A DNA stretch of 23,890 bases from Ruminococcus sp. (GCA_017961625.1 JAGCWY010000071.1:1-23890), one strand, 5' to 3'. Shown: positions 1 to 6,591, numbered from the stretch's first letter. Notes: generated from the letters alone by a model not told the origin. Made by a program: numbers and translations.

Positions 1-398
1 ATGGTTACACGAAGACAGTATTCAAGCGTTTTATCACTTCCGTTGAGAAGTCAAATGAAGGTTATACCTGGAACTGGGACGAAAACAGTCTTAAAGGTAA
101 GCTGTTCGGCGGAGTATTCGGCCGTGAGGAGTTCAAGACAAATGAAGGCACATATAAGTTCGCTACTAAGTGTAGATTCCCTCGCAGCATAGAAAGCATC
201 AGAACCGGGAACTTCACGATTCCGGACGACAAACTCATGGATAAGAAGAACAACGACACTTCTTATACTGCATCACTTGCAAGCATGGGGAACGCATATC
301 AGGCGCCTGAGCAGCTTGCAGCTGGCAGCGATCCAATGTCTTATGGTAATCTCAGCGAGTTTGAGGAGATACTCAGTGGAAATGACGTTCCATTTTAA
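1..398 (+). CDS. Phage single-stranded DNA-binding-like protein, C-terminal part (5' end outside window)
   Basis: The reading frame is open from the window edge (first complete codon at 3) to TAA at 396-398, giving about 131 residues without the native start. The visible part contains FITSVEKSNEGYTWNWDEN, a GKLFGGVFGREEF segment and a CRFPRSIESIRTGNFTIPD segment. These resemble a phage DNA-metabolism family that I recall as SSB-like and that normally sits beside recombinases and primase/helicase genes. The protein ends in an acidic stretch closing on NDVPF, close to the DDxPF tip by which bacterial SSBs recruit partners. It lies just before the VapE helicase, which fits a role in coating single-stranded DNA during replication. 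The SSB role is inferred from the tail and the context; no OB-fold signature can be proven from this fragment. Confidence 0.6.
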   Translation, partial: GYTKTVFKRFITSVEKSNEGYTWNWDENSLKGKLFGGVFGREEFKTNEGTYKFATKCRFPRSIESIRTGNFTIPDDKLMDKKNNDTSYTASLASMGNAYQAPEQLAAGSDPMSYGNLSEFEEILSGNDVPF

Positions 399-401
399 TA
401 G

Positions 402-662
402 CTTTCAGAATTTCTGAAAGAAGGTGATAGTATTTATAAGCTTACCCACAAACAGGCAACGGCTTGTTACAGTCATGAAGAGCTGAAAGCCATTGCTGAA
501 GATATCATTAAAACCCTTGAAGATATAGCATATTTCAGCGAGACGCAGGAAAATCTCACAAAAAACCTGACGCTGCTGAGGAACGCAAGCAAACAAGCCG
601 GTAAGTTAGAAGTATTTACACGATGCCTTAACATTGCAAGGGATGAAGTCCATCCACAAGAT
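402..662 (+). other. Open, ATG-less in-frame extension upstream of the VapE helicase
   Basis: The helicase frame stays open upstream of its first ATG (663), back to TAG at 399-401. That is 87 codons without ATG, GTG or TTG, but the translation looks like real protein (LKEGDSIYKLTHKQA, then helical AIAEDIIKTLEDIAYF). The ATG at 663 has no convincing ribosome site. Two explanations can be read from the bases. First, an ATG at 382, overlapping the end of the SSB-like gene, reads MTFHFNSFQNF and stops at TGA 415-417; a -1 slip from TTC to TTT just before that TGA would enter this frame. Second, AAGAAGGTG at 418-426 lies 5 bases before ATT 432, a possible rare AUU start. A one-base error or mutation near 400-417 is also possible. 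Confidence 0.5.
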
Positions 663-2093
663 ATGAACAACCTTGAATGGCGGTTCACATACGACGAAGA
701 GGACTTCACAACATCGGAGCCATACAGCGAAATAATCATTATTGACAACGAGTTCCTTCGTGCACAGCGCCTTGAAGAGCTGGCTAAGGAAGCTAAGAAA
801 TTCGGAATTAATAATTTCAAGTATTTATATCGGGCATATGAGAAGACCTGCCACAAGGTTCACAGCAAACAGAACACAGACTTCGATCTCGAATGTGGCG
901 AAGACGGTAAGAAACTCTCTTCAACAGAGAACTTCGTCAGGATCCTTGAACACGACAAGCAGTTCACAGGCTTGAAATTTAATCTCCTGACATATTCGCC
1001 GGAGCAGGAGCGTGAGGGCGTGATGTGCCGCTGGACTGACAAGGACGATGCAGCTGCACGGCACTATATGGAGTACACCTACAAGATTCACAATGCTGCT
1101 AAGTGTGACGATGCGCTGAGAGTAGTGTTCGGGCGCAATGAGTATCATCCTATCCGAGATCTGGTTGATTCCTTAGAGTGGGATAAACAAGACCGAATAT
1201 CTAACTTCCTGTCATATGCAGCTAAGTGTGAAGACACAGAATATACACGAGAAGTCAGCAGACTGATTTTCGCAGGCGGTATTCACAGGCTTTATCAATC
1301 AGGCTGCAAGTTTGATGATATGCCTGTCCTGATAGGCACGAAACAGGGCGAGGGTAAATCAACGTTGGTTCGCTGGCTTGCTATGAAGGATGAGTATTTC
1401 ACCGAGGTCAACGAGTTCGACGGTCAGAAAGGTATCGAAGCACTTGAAGGAGCGTGGATATGTGAGGTCTCCGAGCTGCTTGCTATGACTAAGGTTAAGG
1501 AACAGGAAGCCGTTAAAAGCTTCCTCACTCGCCTGAATGACCGTTACCGAATGCCTTACGACAAGCGTATCACAGATCATCCGAGACAGTGTATATTCAT
1601 TGGCACAACCAATAAAGAGCAGTTCCTGACGGACAAGACAGGAAATCGCCGGTTCTATCCTGTGCGTGTGAGACAATCAGGTTACGAGCTGTTTGAGCAC
1701 GAAAAAGACATCAAGGAATACATCAAGCAATGCTGGGCGGAGGCCAAAGCAAAGTATGACACAGAGTTCATGCAGCCATACGCTAAGCACGAGCTTATTG
1801 AGATCATACGTCAGAAGCAGTCCGAAGCGGTCGAAGATGATTTCCGTGTGGGAATGATTGAAGACTACCTCGACGGCAGAGACGAAGTGTGCATCCTTGA
1901 ACTATGGCAACAGGCTCTTAAGAACGGCGAAACTAAACCGTCAAAAAAAGATAGTATCGATATTGCATTGATTTTATCAGGCAGTTTTCCGGACTGGGAA
2001 AAACAGCCTGCTGTCAAACGTTTTCCGAATTATGGTATTCAAAAATGGTGGAAATGCACAAAATTTACTGAATACGAAGATATATTGCTTTAA
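663..2093 (+). CDS. VapE/VirE-family AAA+ replicative helicase (primase-associated)
   Basis: This is a superfamily-3-like AAA+ ATPase of the virulence-associated E family, which in phages and islands acts as the replication helicase. From the ATG at 663 it has 476 residues. The entry segment NEYHPIRDLVDSLEWD (about 159-174) is characteristic. Walker A is GTKQGEGKST (225-234), the Walker B-like acidic segment is WICEVSEL (265-272), the sensor region is IFIGTTNKEQFL (311-322), and the arginine-finger region is TGNRRFYPV (326-334). No TOPRIM or AEP primase domain is visible, so it is the stand-alone helicase form. The start is uncertain: the frame stays open for 87 codons upstream and 663 lacks a Shine-Dalgarno site, so the real protein is probably longer. 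It is followed by a repeat-rich non-coding region that could be its target. Confidence 0.9.
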   Translation: MNNLEWRFTYDEEDFTTSEPYSEIIIIDNEFLRAQRLEELAKEAKKFGINNFKYLYRAYEKTCHKVHSKQNTDFDLECGEDGKKLSSTENFVRILEHDKQFTGLKFNLLTYSPEQEREGVMCRWTDKDDAAARHYMEYTYKIHNAAKCDDALRVVFGRNEYHPIRDLVDSLEWDKQDRISNFLSYAAKCEDTEYTREVSRLIFAGGIHRLYQSGCKFDDMPVLIGTKQGEGKSTLVRWLAMKDEYFTEVNEFDGQKGIEALEGAWICEVSELLAMTKVKEQEAVKSFLTRLNDRYRMPYDKRITDHPRQCIFIGTTNKEQFLTDKTGNRRFYPVRVRQSGYELFEHEKDIKEYIKQCWAEAKAKYDTEFMQPYAKHELIEIIRQKQSEAVEDDFRVGMIEDYLDGRDEVCILELWQQALKNGETKPSKKDSIDIALILSGSFPDWEKQPAVKRFPNYGIQKWWKCTKFTEYEDILL

Positions 2094-2182
2094 TTCTGGT
2101 TACATAGTTACAGGTTTGGTTACATGGATAGTTACGCTATATATAGCCTTTTATCCCTATTTGTAACCAATGTAACCAGAAT
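2093..2182. repeat. Long inverted repeat with nested GGTTACA arms
   Basis: ATTCTGGTTACAT (2093-2105) is matched perfectly by its reverse complement ATGTAACCAGAAT (2170-2182), a 13-bp inverted repeat. A second pair is nested inside: TTGGTTACA (2116-2124) with TGTAACCAA (2162-2170). The left arm starts in the last base of the VapE stop codon. There is no T-run after it, so it does not look like an intrinsic terminator. Protein-binding sites or a cruciform at an origin are the better readings. Confidence 0.75.
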
Positions 2183-2365
2183 ATAAAGAAAATAAAAAAA
2201 TAATAGTGATAGTAGAAATATATATATTTGAAAAAATATATATATAGGAAATTTTGGTTACAGTTACATACAAAAATCGGAGTTTTTCCCGATATTTCGC
2301 GTAACCATCTATGTAACCAAGTTTGTAACCAAGTAGGAGCAGGAAGATATGAGAGGACGGAGAAG
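2094..2365. other. AT-rich intergenic region with about eleven GTTAC/GTAAC repeats: candidate replication origin or control site
   Basis: No credible gene lies in these 272 bases. GTTAC-type sites begin at 2098, 2107, 2118, 2131, 2256 and 2263 on the plus strand. Inverted GTAACC sites lie at 2162, 2171, 2301, 2312 and 2324. Together they form two clusters (2093-2182 and 2254-2332), each with forward copies on the left and inverted copies on the right. TTGGTTACA (2254-2262) can pair with either TGTAACCAA at 2312-2320 or the one at 2324-2332. Between the clusters lies a very A+T-rich stretch of TATATA and A-runs (about 2180-2245), like a DNA-unwinding element. Repeats plus an AT-rich core directly behind a replication helicase gene is the usual look of a phage origin. 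Origin function is inferred. Confidence 0.55.
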
Positions 2366-2548
2366 ATGAAACCGCTTAAAGTTCTTATTGCTTGTGAAGA
2401 ATCTCAGAGAGTATGCATAGAGTTCCGCAAGCTCGGACACGAAGCATACAGTGCAGATATACAAGAACCTTCGGGCAGTCATCCTGAGTGGCACATACAC
2501 TGTGATGTGTTAAAAGTTTTAAACGCGGGGGGGAGTTCAGCACCATGA
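2366..2548 (+). CDS. Cytosine-C5 methyltransferase-like protein, N-terminal part (frame broken at G7 tract)
   Basis: The ATG at 2366 follows GAGAGGACGGAGAAG. The 60-residue product opens with KVLIACEESQRVCIEFRKLG, the AdoMet-binding N-terminus of a phage methyltransferase family, continues through ADIQEPSGSHPEWHIHCDVL and then stops at TGA 2546-2548. The rest of the same protein continues in the -1 frame. Removing one G from the seven at 2527-2533, or slipping -1 on them, gives an uninterrupted junction LNAGGEFSTMNGESHNVDKW and a protein of about 244 residues. The frame reads G GGG GGG exactly over the tract, so this could be programmed frameshifting, phase variation, a disabling mutation or a homopolymer sequencing error. 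Confidence 0.75.
   Translation: MKPLKVLIACEESQRVCIEFRKLGHEAYSADIQEPSGSHPEWHIHCDVLKVLNAGGSSAP
2527..2533 (+). repeat. G7 homopolymer / slippery heptamer in the methyltransferase gene
   Basis: Seven consecutive G lie in the upstream frame as G GGG GGG, which satisfies the X XXY YYZ pattern for -1 frameshifting with two glycine tRNAs. Reading moves from the N-terminal ORF to the C-terminal one only by -1 (or loss of one G). A weak hairpin, GTTCA (2535-2539) with TGAAC (2546-2550), follows at once, closer than usual for a stimulator. The G-run also sits 9 bases before ATG 2545, so it could act as a Shine-Dalgarno site for separate translation of the second part. Confidence 0.8.
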
Positions 2549-3099
2549 ACGGCGAATCCCACAACGTTGACAAATGGGATTTGATAATAGCGCATCCACC
2601 GTGTACATATCTGACAGTAAGTGGTAATCGGTGGTTTAATGTTGAGCGATACGGCGATACGGCGATACGGCGATACGGCGATAGAGAAAAAGCAGCTGCA
2701 TTCTTTATGGCGTTTGTAAATGCAGACTGTGAACATATAGCAATTGAGAACCCTATCGGCTACATGAATACGCATTACCGTGAAGCTGACGAGATAATAC
2801 AGCCGTATGAGTTCGGGCATCCAGTAAGGAAAGCAACGTGCTTGTGGTTGAAAAATCTGCCGACACTTACACCGACAAAGATTGTAAAGCCGGAAACGGC
2901 ACAAAGCGGCGGTAAGAGTTATTCAGGACCTGCACTATACGTCAGAGATGAAAACGGCAAAATATTATCATATAACGACCCGAGAACCGCAAAGGAGCGT
3001 TCAAAGACATATCCAGGCATAGCGCAAGCAATGGCACAACAATGGTCTGCGTATCTTACAGGGCAGACGGATAAACAACTATCATTTTTCGAGGAGTGA
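2545..3099 (+). CDS. Cytosine-C5 methyltransferase-like protein, C-terminal catalytic part
   Basis: This 184-residue frame carries the catalytic half. KWDLIIAHPPCTYLT holds a motif IV-like PPC whose cysteine would be the C5-methylation nucleophile. HIAIENPIGYM matches the motif VI ENx region. GHPVRKATCLWLKNLPTLTP and NDPRTAKERSKTYPGIAQAM are strongly family-typical. The ATG at 2545 overlaps the upstream stop (ATGA), so coupled reinitiation giving a split enzyme is possible. The conserved residues just before it (GGEFST) suggest instead that both frames once encoded, or by frameshifting still encode, one polypeptide. An 8-base tandem repeat lies inside at 2646-2683. The likely role is DNA modification against host restriction. 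It is clear of the next gene by 4 bases. Confidence 0.85.
   Translation: MNGESHNVDKWDLIIAHPPCTYLTVSGNRWFNVERYGDTAIRRYGDREKAAAFFMAFVNADCEHIAIENPIGYMNTHYREADEIIQPYEFGHPVRKATCLWLKNLPTLTPTKIVKPETAQSGGKSYSGPALYVRDENGKILSYNDPRTAKERSKTYPGIAQAMAQQWSAYLTGQTDKQLSFFEE
2646..2683 (+). repeat. Octanucleotide tandem repeat (GCGATACG x 4.75) inside the methyltransferase
   Basis: GCGATACG occurs four times back to back (2646-2677), followed by GCGATA of a fifth copy. It encodes part of ERYGDTAIRRYGDRE in the current frame. Because 8 is not a multiple of 3, gain or loss of one unit would shift the frame; three units change the protein by 8 residues. Tandem repeats of this kind are typical slipped-strand hot spots. 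Confidence 0.9.
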
Positions 3100-3103
3100 G
3101 AAG

Positions 3104-3304
3104 ATGAAAATAATCAAACATAACGGCAACGGTCAGACATATTGTGTTGGATGCTTAGCAGCAGGCAGACAGCCGCTGCAATGGGATTCGTGGATAACAG
3201 AAATACAGTATGACAGCGGAGATAAACTCGGATGCTTCTGCCCTGAGTGTTTCAAGAACGCTGCAAAGTATCTGAGACTGGGTAAGGAGAGTAAAACCGA
3301 ATGA
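3104..3304 (+). CDS. Small zinc-ribbon-like protein, function unknown
   Basis: This 66-residue protein starts at an ATG 7 bases after GAGGAG (3091-3096). Cysteines 14 and 17 (TYCVGC) and 44, 46 and 49 (CFCPEC) are placed as in a small zinc ribbon. There is no signal peptide or membrane segment. It directly follows the methyltransferase and overlaps the next gene by 4 bases (ATGA), so it is co-translated with the replication cassette. I do not recognise a named family. A DNA- or protein-binding accessory role is a guess from the metal-site pattern. Confidence 0.75.
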   Translation: MKIIKHNGNGQTYCVGCLAAGRQPLQWDSWITEIQYDSGDKLGCFCPECFKNAAKYLRLGKESKTE

Positions 3305-3540
3305 TTATAAACGGCAAATGGATGTCAGAACCTGAGATAATCGCATTGATATCTCAGCTGACAGCGGATAAGGAAAAGCTTGAAAGGCAGCTGGATGAAG
3401 CGAAAAGGCTTTTGTTACTTGCCAATGCTGATATATATTGTTTCTCGGATGGGAAATGGGAACATGAAGCAGATGTATTAAAGCTGATAGGAGACGAAAC
3501 CAATGAACCTAAGACCATACCAACAACAGGCAGTCAATGA
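3301..3540 (+). CDS. Small coiled-coil phage protein, paralogue-like to the gene at 9964
   Basis: The 79-residue product has an N-terminal MIINGKWMSEPEIIALI segment, a charged helix likely to form a coiled coil (about 20-42), a short cysteine-containing middle and a closing HEADVLKLIGDE. The start overlaps the previous gene (ATGA at 3301), and AAGGAG stands about 9 bases upstream. Its 3' end overlaps the helicase gene by 38 bases in another frame, and the helicase ribosome site lies inside it. The beginning and end match the protein at 9964 (ING/IND, SExE, LTxxxExL, then xxADxxKLIG). Function is unknown. Confidence 0.75.
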   Translation: MIINGKWMSEPEIIALISQLTADKEKLERQLDEAKRLLLLANADIYCFSDGKWEHEADVLKLIGDETNEPKTIPTTGSQ

Positions 3541-4855
3541 TATACGTCAGTCACTGCGAACACACAAGTCAGTCGTGTTCACAATTGGCTGTGGAGCTGG
3601 TAAGAGTATTATAGCAGGAGCTATTGCTAAGTCAGCGACGGATAAGGGTAATAGAGTTCTCTTCCTGGTACATCGAGCTGAGCTGTGTGAGCAGATATCG
3701 GACACGTTCTTCGGGATGTGTGATGTCGATGATGAGCTGTGTGATATCATGATGATCCAGACGGCTCGGAGACGGCTGAGTAGTATATCAGAACCGGCTC
3801 TGATTATAGTCGATGAAGCACACGTATTCAATAAGGCTTACGAGAAAGTATTTCAGTATTTCCCCGATAGCTTTAAGATAGGATTCACGGCTACTCCCTG
3901 CCGGTTAAATCAAGGTGGACTTGGTAATCTGTTCGAGGACCTTCTGACCAGCGTTTCTACACGGTGGTTGATAGATAACAAGTATCTCTCTGAGTACAGA
4001 TATTACTCGTTTCCTCTGATAGATACATCTAAGTTACATACAAGAGCAGGAGAGTTTGTTCAAGAGGAAGTTGAGAAGCTTCTGGATAATCGGGCAGTGT
4101 TCTCCGGTACAGTCCGACAGTATCAGAAAATAACACCAGGCAAGAAGGCTATGATCTACTGTGGATCTATCAAGGCAAGCAAAGAAATCGTTGAGGAATT
4201 CAACAGGAACGGCATTACAGCAGCACACGTTGACGGTACTATGTCTAAGGCAGAACGTGAGCGGATAGTATCAGAATACAGACAAGGTAAGATAACTGTT
4301 GTATCTAACGTTGACCTGTTCGGAGTAGGCTTCGATGATAAAGATATTGAAGTCACTATCCTGCTCAGGCCTACACAGAGCTTAGCTCTTGCTGTGCAGC
4401 AGAATATGCGCTGCATGAGGTACAAGGAAGGCAAGACAGCTATTATACTTGACTGCTGCGGAAATGTAGTGAGACACGGCCTTCCGGATGATAACCGTGA
4501 ATGGACGCTGGAGCCGAAGGCAAAGCAAGAAAACACAGTCAAGATCAGAGAGTGCCCAGAGTGCTTCGCTGTGTATCCTCCGACACTCGACCGATGTCCG
4601 TACTGCGGATATGCTGCAGTGAAGGAGATACAACGCAAAGAAAAGAAGACAGTCGAGATTGATCTGGTGGAAGTGAAACGGCAGAAGGAAATACAAGACA
4701 CTAAGTATTCAGATCTAACAGCTGAGACATGGGACGATGTAGAACGGATCCGCAAGACAAAAAAATATAAAATACAGTGGGCGATCAGGTTCGCAGATAT
4801 GCACAGTATACCTGTACCGCATAAGTACGATTATATGAGGAGGTTCATGAGGTGA
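3503..4855 (+). CDS. DEAD/DEAH-box superfamily 2 helicase with C-terminal zinc ribbon
   Basis: This ATP-dependent SF2 helicase (450 residues) is of the type found next to VapE in many Firmicutes phages, acting in phage replication or recombination. The Q-like start LRPYQQQAVNDI is followed by motif I GCGAGKS (29-35), motif II DEAH (104-107), motif III TAT (129-131), motif V region SNVDLFGVGFD (268-278) and motif VI QQNMRCMR (299-306). A four-cysteine zinc ribbon follows at 351-368 (CPEC and CPYC), then a charged tail. The ATG at 3503 sits 8 bases after AGGAGA (3489-3494), inside the end of the preceding gene. The stop overlaps the GTG of the nuclease gene. All helicase motifs are intact. Confidence 0.95.
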   Translation: MNLRPYQQQAVNDIRQSLRTHKSVVFTIGCGAGKSIIAGAIAKSATDKGNRVLFLVHRAELCEQISDTFFGMCDVDDELCDIMMIQTARRRLSSISEPALIIVDEAHVFNKAYEKVFQYFPDSFKIGFTATPCRLNQGGLGNLFEDLLTSVSTRWLIDNKYLSEYRYYSFPLIDTSKLHTRAGEFVQEEVEKLLDNRAVFSGTVRQYQKITPGKKAMIYCGSIKASKEIVEEFNRNGITAAHVDGTMSKAERERIVSEYRQGKITVVSNVDLFGVGFDDKDIEVTILLRPTQSLALAVQQNMRCMRYKEGKTAIILDCCGNVVRHGLPDDNREWTLEPKAKQENTVKIRECPECFAVYPPTLDRCPYCGYAAVKEIQRKEKKTVEIDLVEVKRQKEIQDTKYSDLTAETWDDVERIRKTKKYKIQWAIRFADMHSIPVPHKYDYMRRFMR

Positions 4856-5175
4856 CGGAGCACGATATGCAAAATCTTATACGCATAAAATTATCAGAGT
4901 TAGGCTATGCCGTATTCAGAATAAATTCAGGGAAGGTCAGAATGGCAGACGGTCGTTGGTTTGATACTGGCGTCCCGAAGGGGTTCTCAGATCTCATAGC
5001 CTGCAAGGACGGAAGAATATATTTTCTCGAAGTCAAAACCGAGAGAGGAAAAGCAAGTCCTGAACAGCTGAATTTTCTTAAGCAGATGCATGACAAATAC
5101 GGCTGTTCGGGTGGAATTGTAAGGAGTGTGGAAGATGCAGTCAGAATTACAGGAGATAGAGAGAGCAGCAGTTAA
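4852..5175 (+). CDS. VRR-NUC domain nuclease
   Basis: This 107-residue single-domain nuclease belongs to the PD-(D/E)XK superfamily. PKGFSDLIACKDG carries the catalytic Asp (47), FLEVKTERGKAS gives the E-x-K pair (60 and 62), and SPEQLNFLKQM has the conserved Gln (72). Stand-alone VRR-NUC proteins commonly accompany phage helicases and are thought to cut branched or flapped DNA. It starts with GTG at 4852, overlapping the helicase stop (GTGA), 8 bases after GAGGAGG (4837-4843). The pairing with the SF2 helicase implies joint action on replication or recombination intermediates, which is inference from position. Confidence 0.92.
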   Translation: MTEHDMQNLIRIKLSELGYAVFRINSGKVRMADGRWFDTGVPKGFSDLIACKDGRIYFLEVKTERGKASPEQLNFLKQMHDKYGCSGGIVRSVEDAVRITGDRESSS

Positions 5176-5398
5176 GAGCTCACCTGCTCCGAAGGACCTA
5201 CGGCCGCCTGAGTCGATGCTGTACTATATGCTACTGGGCTTGTATGCAGCATATCAGGCAGGCAAGATAGATAAGTCTCAAGGCCATTTACATAAAACGC
5301 AGATATATAAGATCTATAACCGAATGAATGACGACTACACACAGTTCACTGATATCTGCAAGCTGTATCAGGAACGGATCCGGAAGGGGGTGAGCTGA
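5135..5398 (+). CDS. Conserved phage hypothetical protein
   Basis: This 87-residue soluble protein has a central DLRPPESMLYYMLLGLYAAY segment and a basic helical end. Proteins of this design, with a short PE.ML...L..LY..Y core, are common beside VRR-NUC in Clostridia phages but have no assigned role that I know. ATG 5135 is preferred over GTG 5126 because AAGGAG (5121-5126) lies 8 bases before it. The gene begins inside the end of the nuclease gene, and its stop shares a base with the next start (TGATG), so it is translationally coupled on both sides. Confidence 0.8.
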   Translation: MQSELQEIERAAVKSSPAPKDLRPPESMLYYMLLGLYAAYQAGKIDKSQGHLHKTQIYKIYNRMNDDYTQFTDICKLYQERIRKGVS

Positions 5399-5685
5399 TG
5401 ATAGTAGCAGCATTCATAGACATGATGATAGCAACATTTCTTGTATACGCTGTTTGGTCAACAATAGACGAAGCAAGAGGATGCTTTGACGAGTATAACC
5501 TGTACTACAGGAACAAGCTGAGAAACAATGTAATGACTTTGGACTTTTATCTCAGAATGTTCATAGTCGGACTGATACCGATTATCAATATTCTCATGAT
5601 ATATCTGTACACTTACGAGAAAGCTGAGCGCCTGGAAGAATGGATAGATATTATCCAGTCTCAGTTCACCTTAGAGAGCAGGTGA
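5398..5685 (+). CDS. Small membrane protein with two predicted transmembrane segments
   Basis: The 95-residue product has a hydrophobic N-terminal stretch (VAAFIDMMIATFLVYAVW, about 3-20) and a second one (FIVGLIPIINILMIYLYTY, about 55-73). They are separated by a charged, tyrosine-rich loop and followed by an acidic tail. It probably sits in the host inner membrane. The start overlaps the previous stop (TGATG) and AAGGGGG precedes it. The next gene also encodes a membrane-anchored protein. I recognise no family; membrane proteins among phage early genes often affect superinfection or host membrane functions, but nothing here proves that. Confidence 0.8.
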   Translation: MIVAAFIDMMIATFLVYAVWSTIDEARGCFDEYNLYYRNKLRNNVMTLDFYLRMFIVGLIPIINILMIYLYTYEKAERLEEWIDIIQSQFTLESR

Positions 5686-5689
5686 TATC

Positions 5690-6115
5690 ATGGGAGCAGT
5701 GATATTTTTCACAGTTGTTTTCGGGTATTTTATATGGGCAGCATTCCTGCGAGGGAGATCCCGGAAGGTAAAATACACAGAGGAACTTTCACAGAGAATT
5801 CAGAAGATAAATTACATTAATTCTCAGATCATTCAGATTGATAAGCTGTTAGTCGATGTTGAGCTTTCGGACAGAGAACATCATCATCGTTTCAGCTTTG
5901 AGAGACAGACACTTGCAGGAGAAGAAATAAGCGCTGATATATGGTGTGACGGTAACTCAGAATTGTCTGAGCAGACGTATGAGCTGCTTAAGGCAAGGAA
6001 AAAGGAATTGTTGGTTCACCTGTTCGCTGAAATTTACAAGTTACCTAAACGCCGTAATCATAACGTAATCACAACGACAGATATTTACGGAAGGGGGGAG
6101 CAGTACGATGTATGA
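5690..6115 (+). CDS. Membrane-anchored protein with cytoplasmic helical domain, unknown function
   Basis: The 141-residue protein has an N-terminal hydrophobic anchor (VIFFTVVFGYFIWAAFL, about 4-20) followed by RGRSRK, which by the positive-inside rule puts the remaining domain in the cytoplasm. That part is helical and charged, with an unusual EHHHRF histidine cluster and an RKKELLVHLFAEIYKLPKRR segment. AGGTGA (5680-5685) lies just before the ATG. It overlaps the next gene by 8 bases. With the gene before it, it forms a two-gene membrane pair. No family recognised. Confidence 0.75.
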   Translation: MGAVIFFTVVFGYFIWAAFLRGRSRKVKYTEELSQRIQKINYINSQIIQIDKLLVDVELSDREHHHRFSFERQTLAGEEISADIWCDGNSELSEQTYELLKARKKELLVHLFAEIYKLPKRRNHNVITTTDIYGRGEQYDV

Positions 6116-6392
6116 TTCGAGAACGGGAGAAATAGTCTGCGATGTATGCGGAGACCCAATAGGGAACATCAATGGGAACGGAAATTTCTTTGCTTTGATT
6201 CGCACAAAGTACTGCGACAATTGCAGAACAAGAGCAAGACGTGATCAGGTAAGACAAGCGGTTCGTGACTTCCGAGATAGAAACCAAAAAGAACGAAAAC
6301 TCAAAGATGAAAGGCTCAAACTTCTCGAAGAAGAAAACGAACTTCTGAGAGAGCGAGTGATAGAATTGAAAAACAATCAGGAGGTATTTTAA
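6108..6392 (+). CDS. Zinc-finger plus coiled-coil small protein
   Basis: The 94-residue product has two CxxC knuckles (CDVC at 11-14 and CDNC at 36-39), spaced as in a treble-clef or zinc-ribbon fold. A basic stretch (RTRARRDQVRQAV) follows, and then a long heptad-like helix (about 55-90). The pattern suggests a metal-stabilised nucleic-acid-binding head on a dimerising coiled coil. The start has AAGGGGGGAG (6091-6100), 7 bases upstream, and overlaps the preceding gene. Specific role unknown. Confidence 0.75.
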   Translation: MYDSRTGEIVCDVCGDPIGNINGNGNFFALIRTKYCDNCRTRARRDQVRQAVRDFRDRNQKERKLKDERLKLLEEENELLRERVIELKNNQEVF

Positions 6393-6393
6393 A

Positions 6394-6591
6394 ATGAAAA
6401 CTTATTCAACAGCAGCGGTGGCTTTGGCGTTAAGAATTAGTGAGAATGCAATAATATCTGAGGATAACAAGAAAGGTTTGAACATAGCTCAGATTCTTAT
6501 GCTTAGTGAGAACGCAAAGCTTAAGAGATACGATGATGAAGCACAGGTCATAAGAAAGCTTGTTTCAGACATAAAGGCACTTGAAAAATGA
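6394..6591 (+). CDS. Small helical hypothetical protein
   Basis: The 65-residue product is fully soluble and mostly helical, with an alanine-rich N-terminus (TAAVALALRISENA) and a lysine-rich end. The ATG lies 9 bases after AGGAGG (6379-6384), one base past the preceding stop. The last four bases (ATGA) start the nuclease gene, so it is probably co-translated with it. No motif identifies a function. Confidence 0.7.
   Translation: MKTYSTAAVALALRISENAIISEDNKKGLNIAQILMLSENAKLKRYDDEAQVIRKLVSDIKALEK

Noticed and set aside
2276..2291. Small hairpin ATCGG/CCGAT in the repeat region as a terminator
   Set aside because: The stem is only 5 bp, has T-runs in the loop rather than after the stem, and precedes no transcript end that can be seen.
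2228..2365. Upstream in-frame extension of the methyltransferase from TTG 2228
   Set aside because: The translated stretch is made of the TATATA and GTAAC repeat bases, has no ribosome site and no family similarity; ATG 2366 begins exactly at the conserved N-terminus.
4156..4755. 199-codon open frame on the minus strand within the helicase gene
   Set aside because: It lies antisense to clearly conserved helicase motifs, is Ser-rich in the way of reverse-frame shadows and has no ribosome site.
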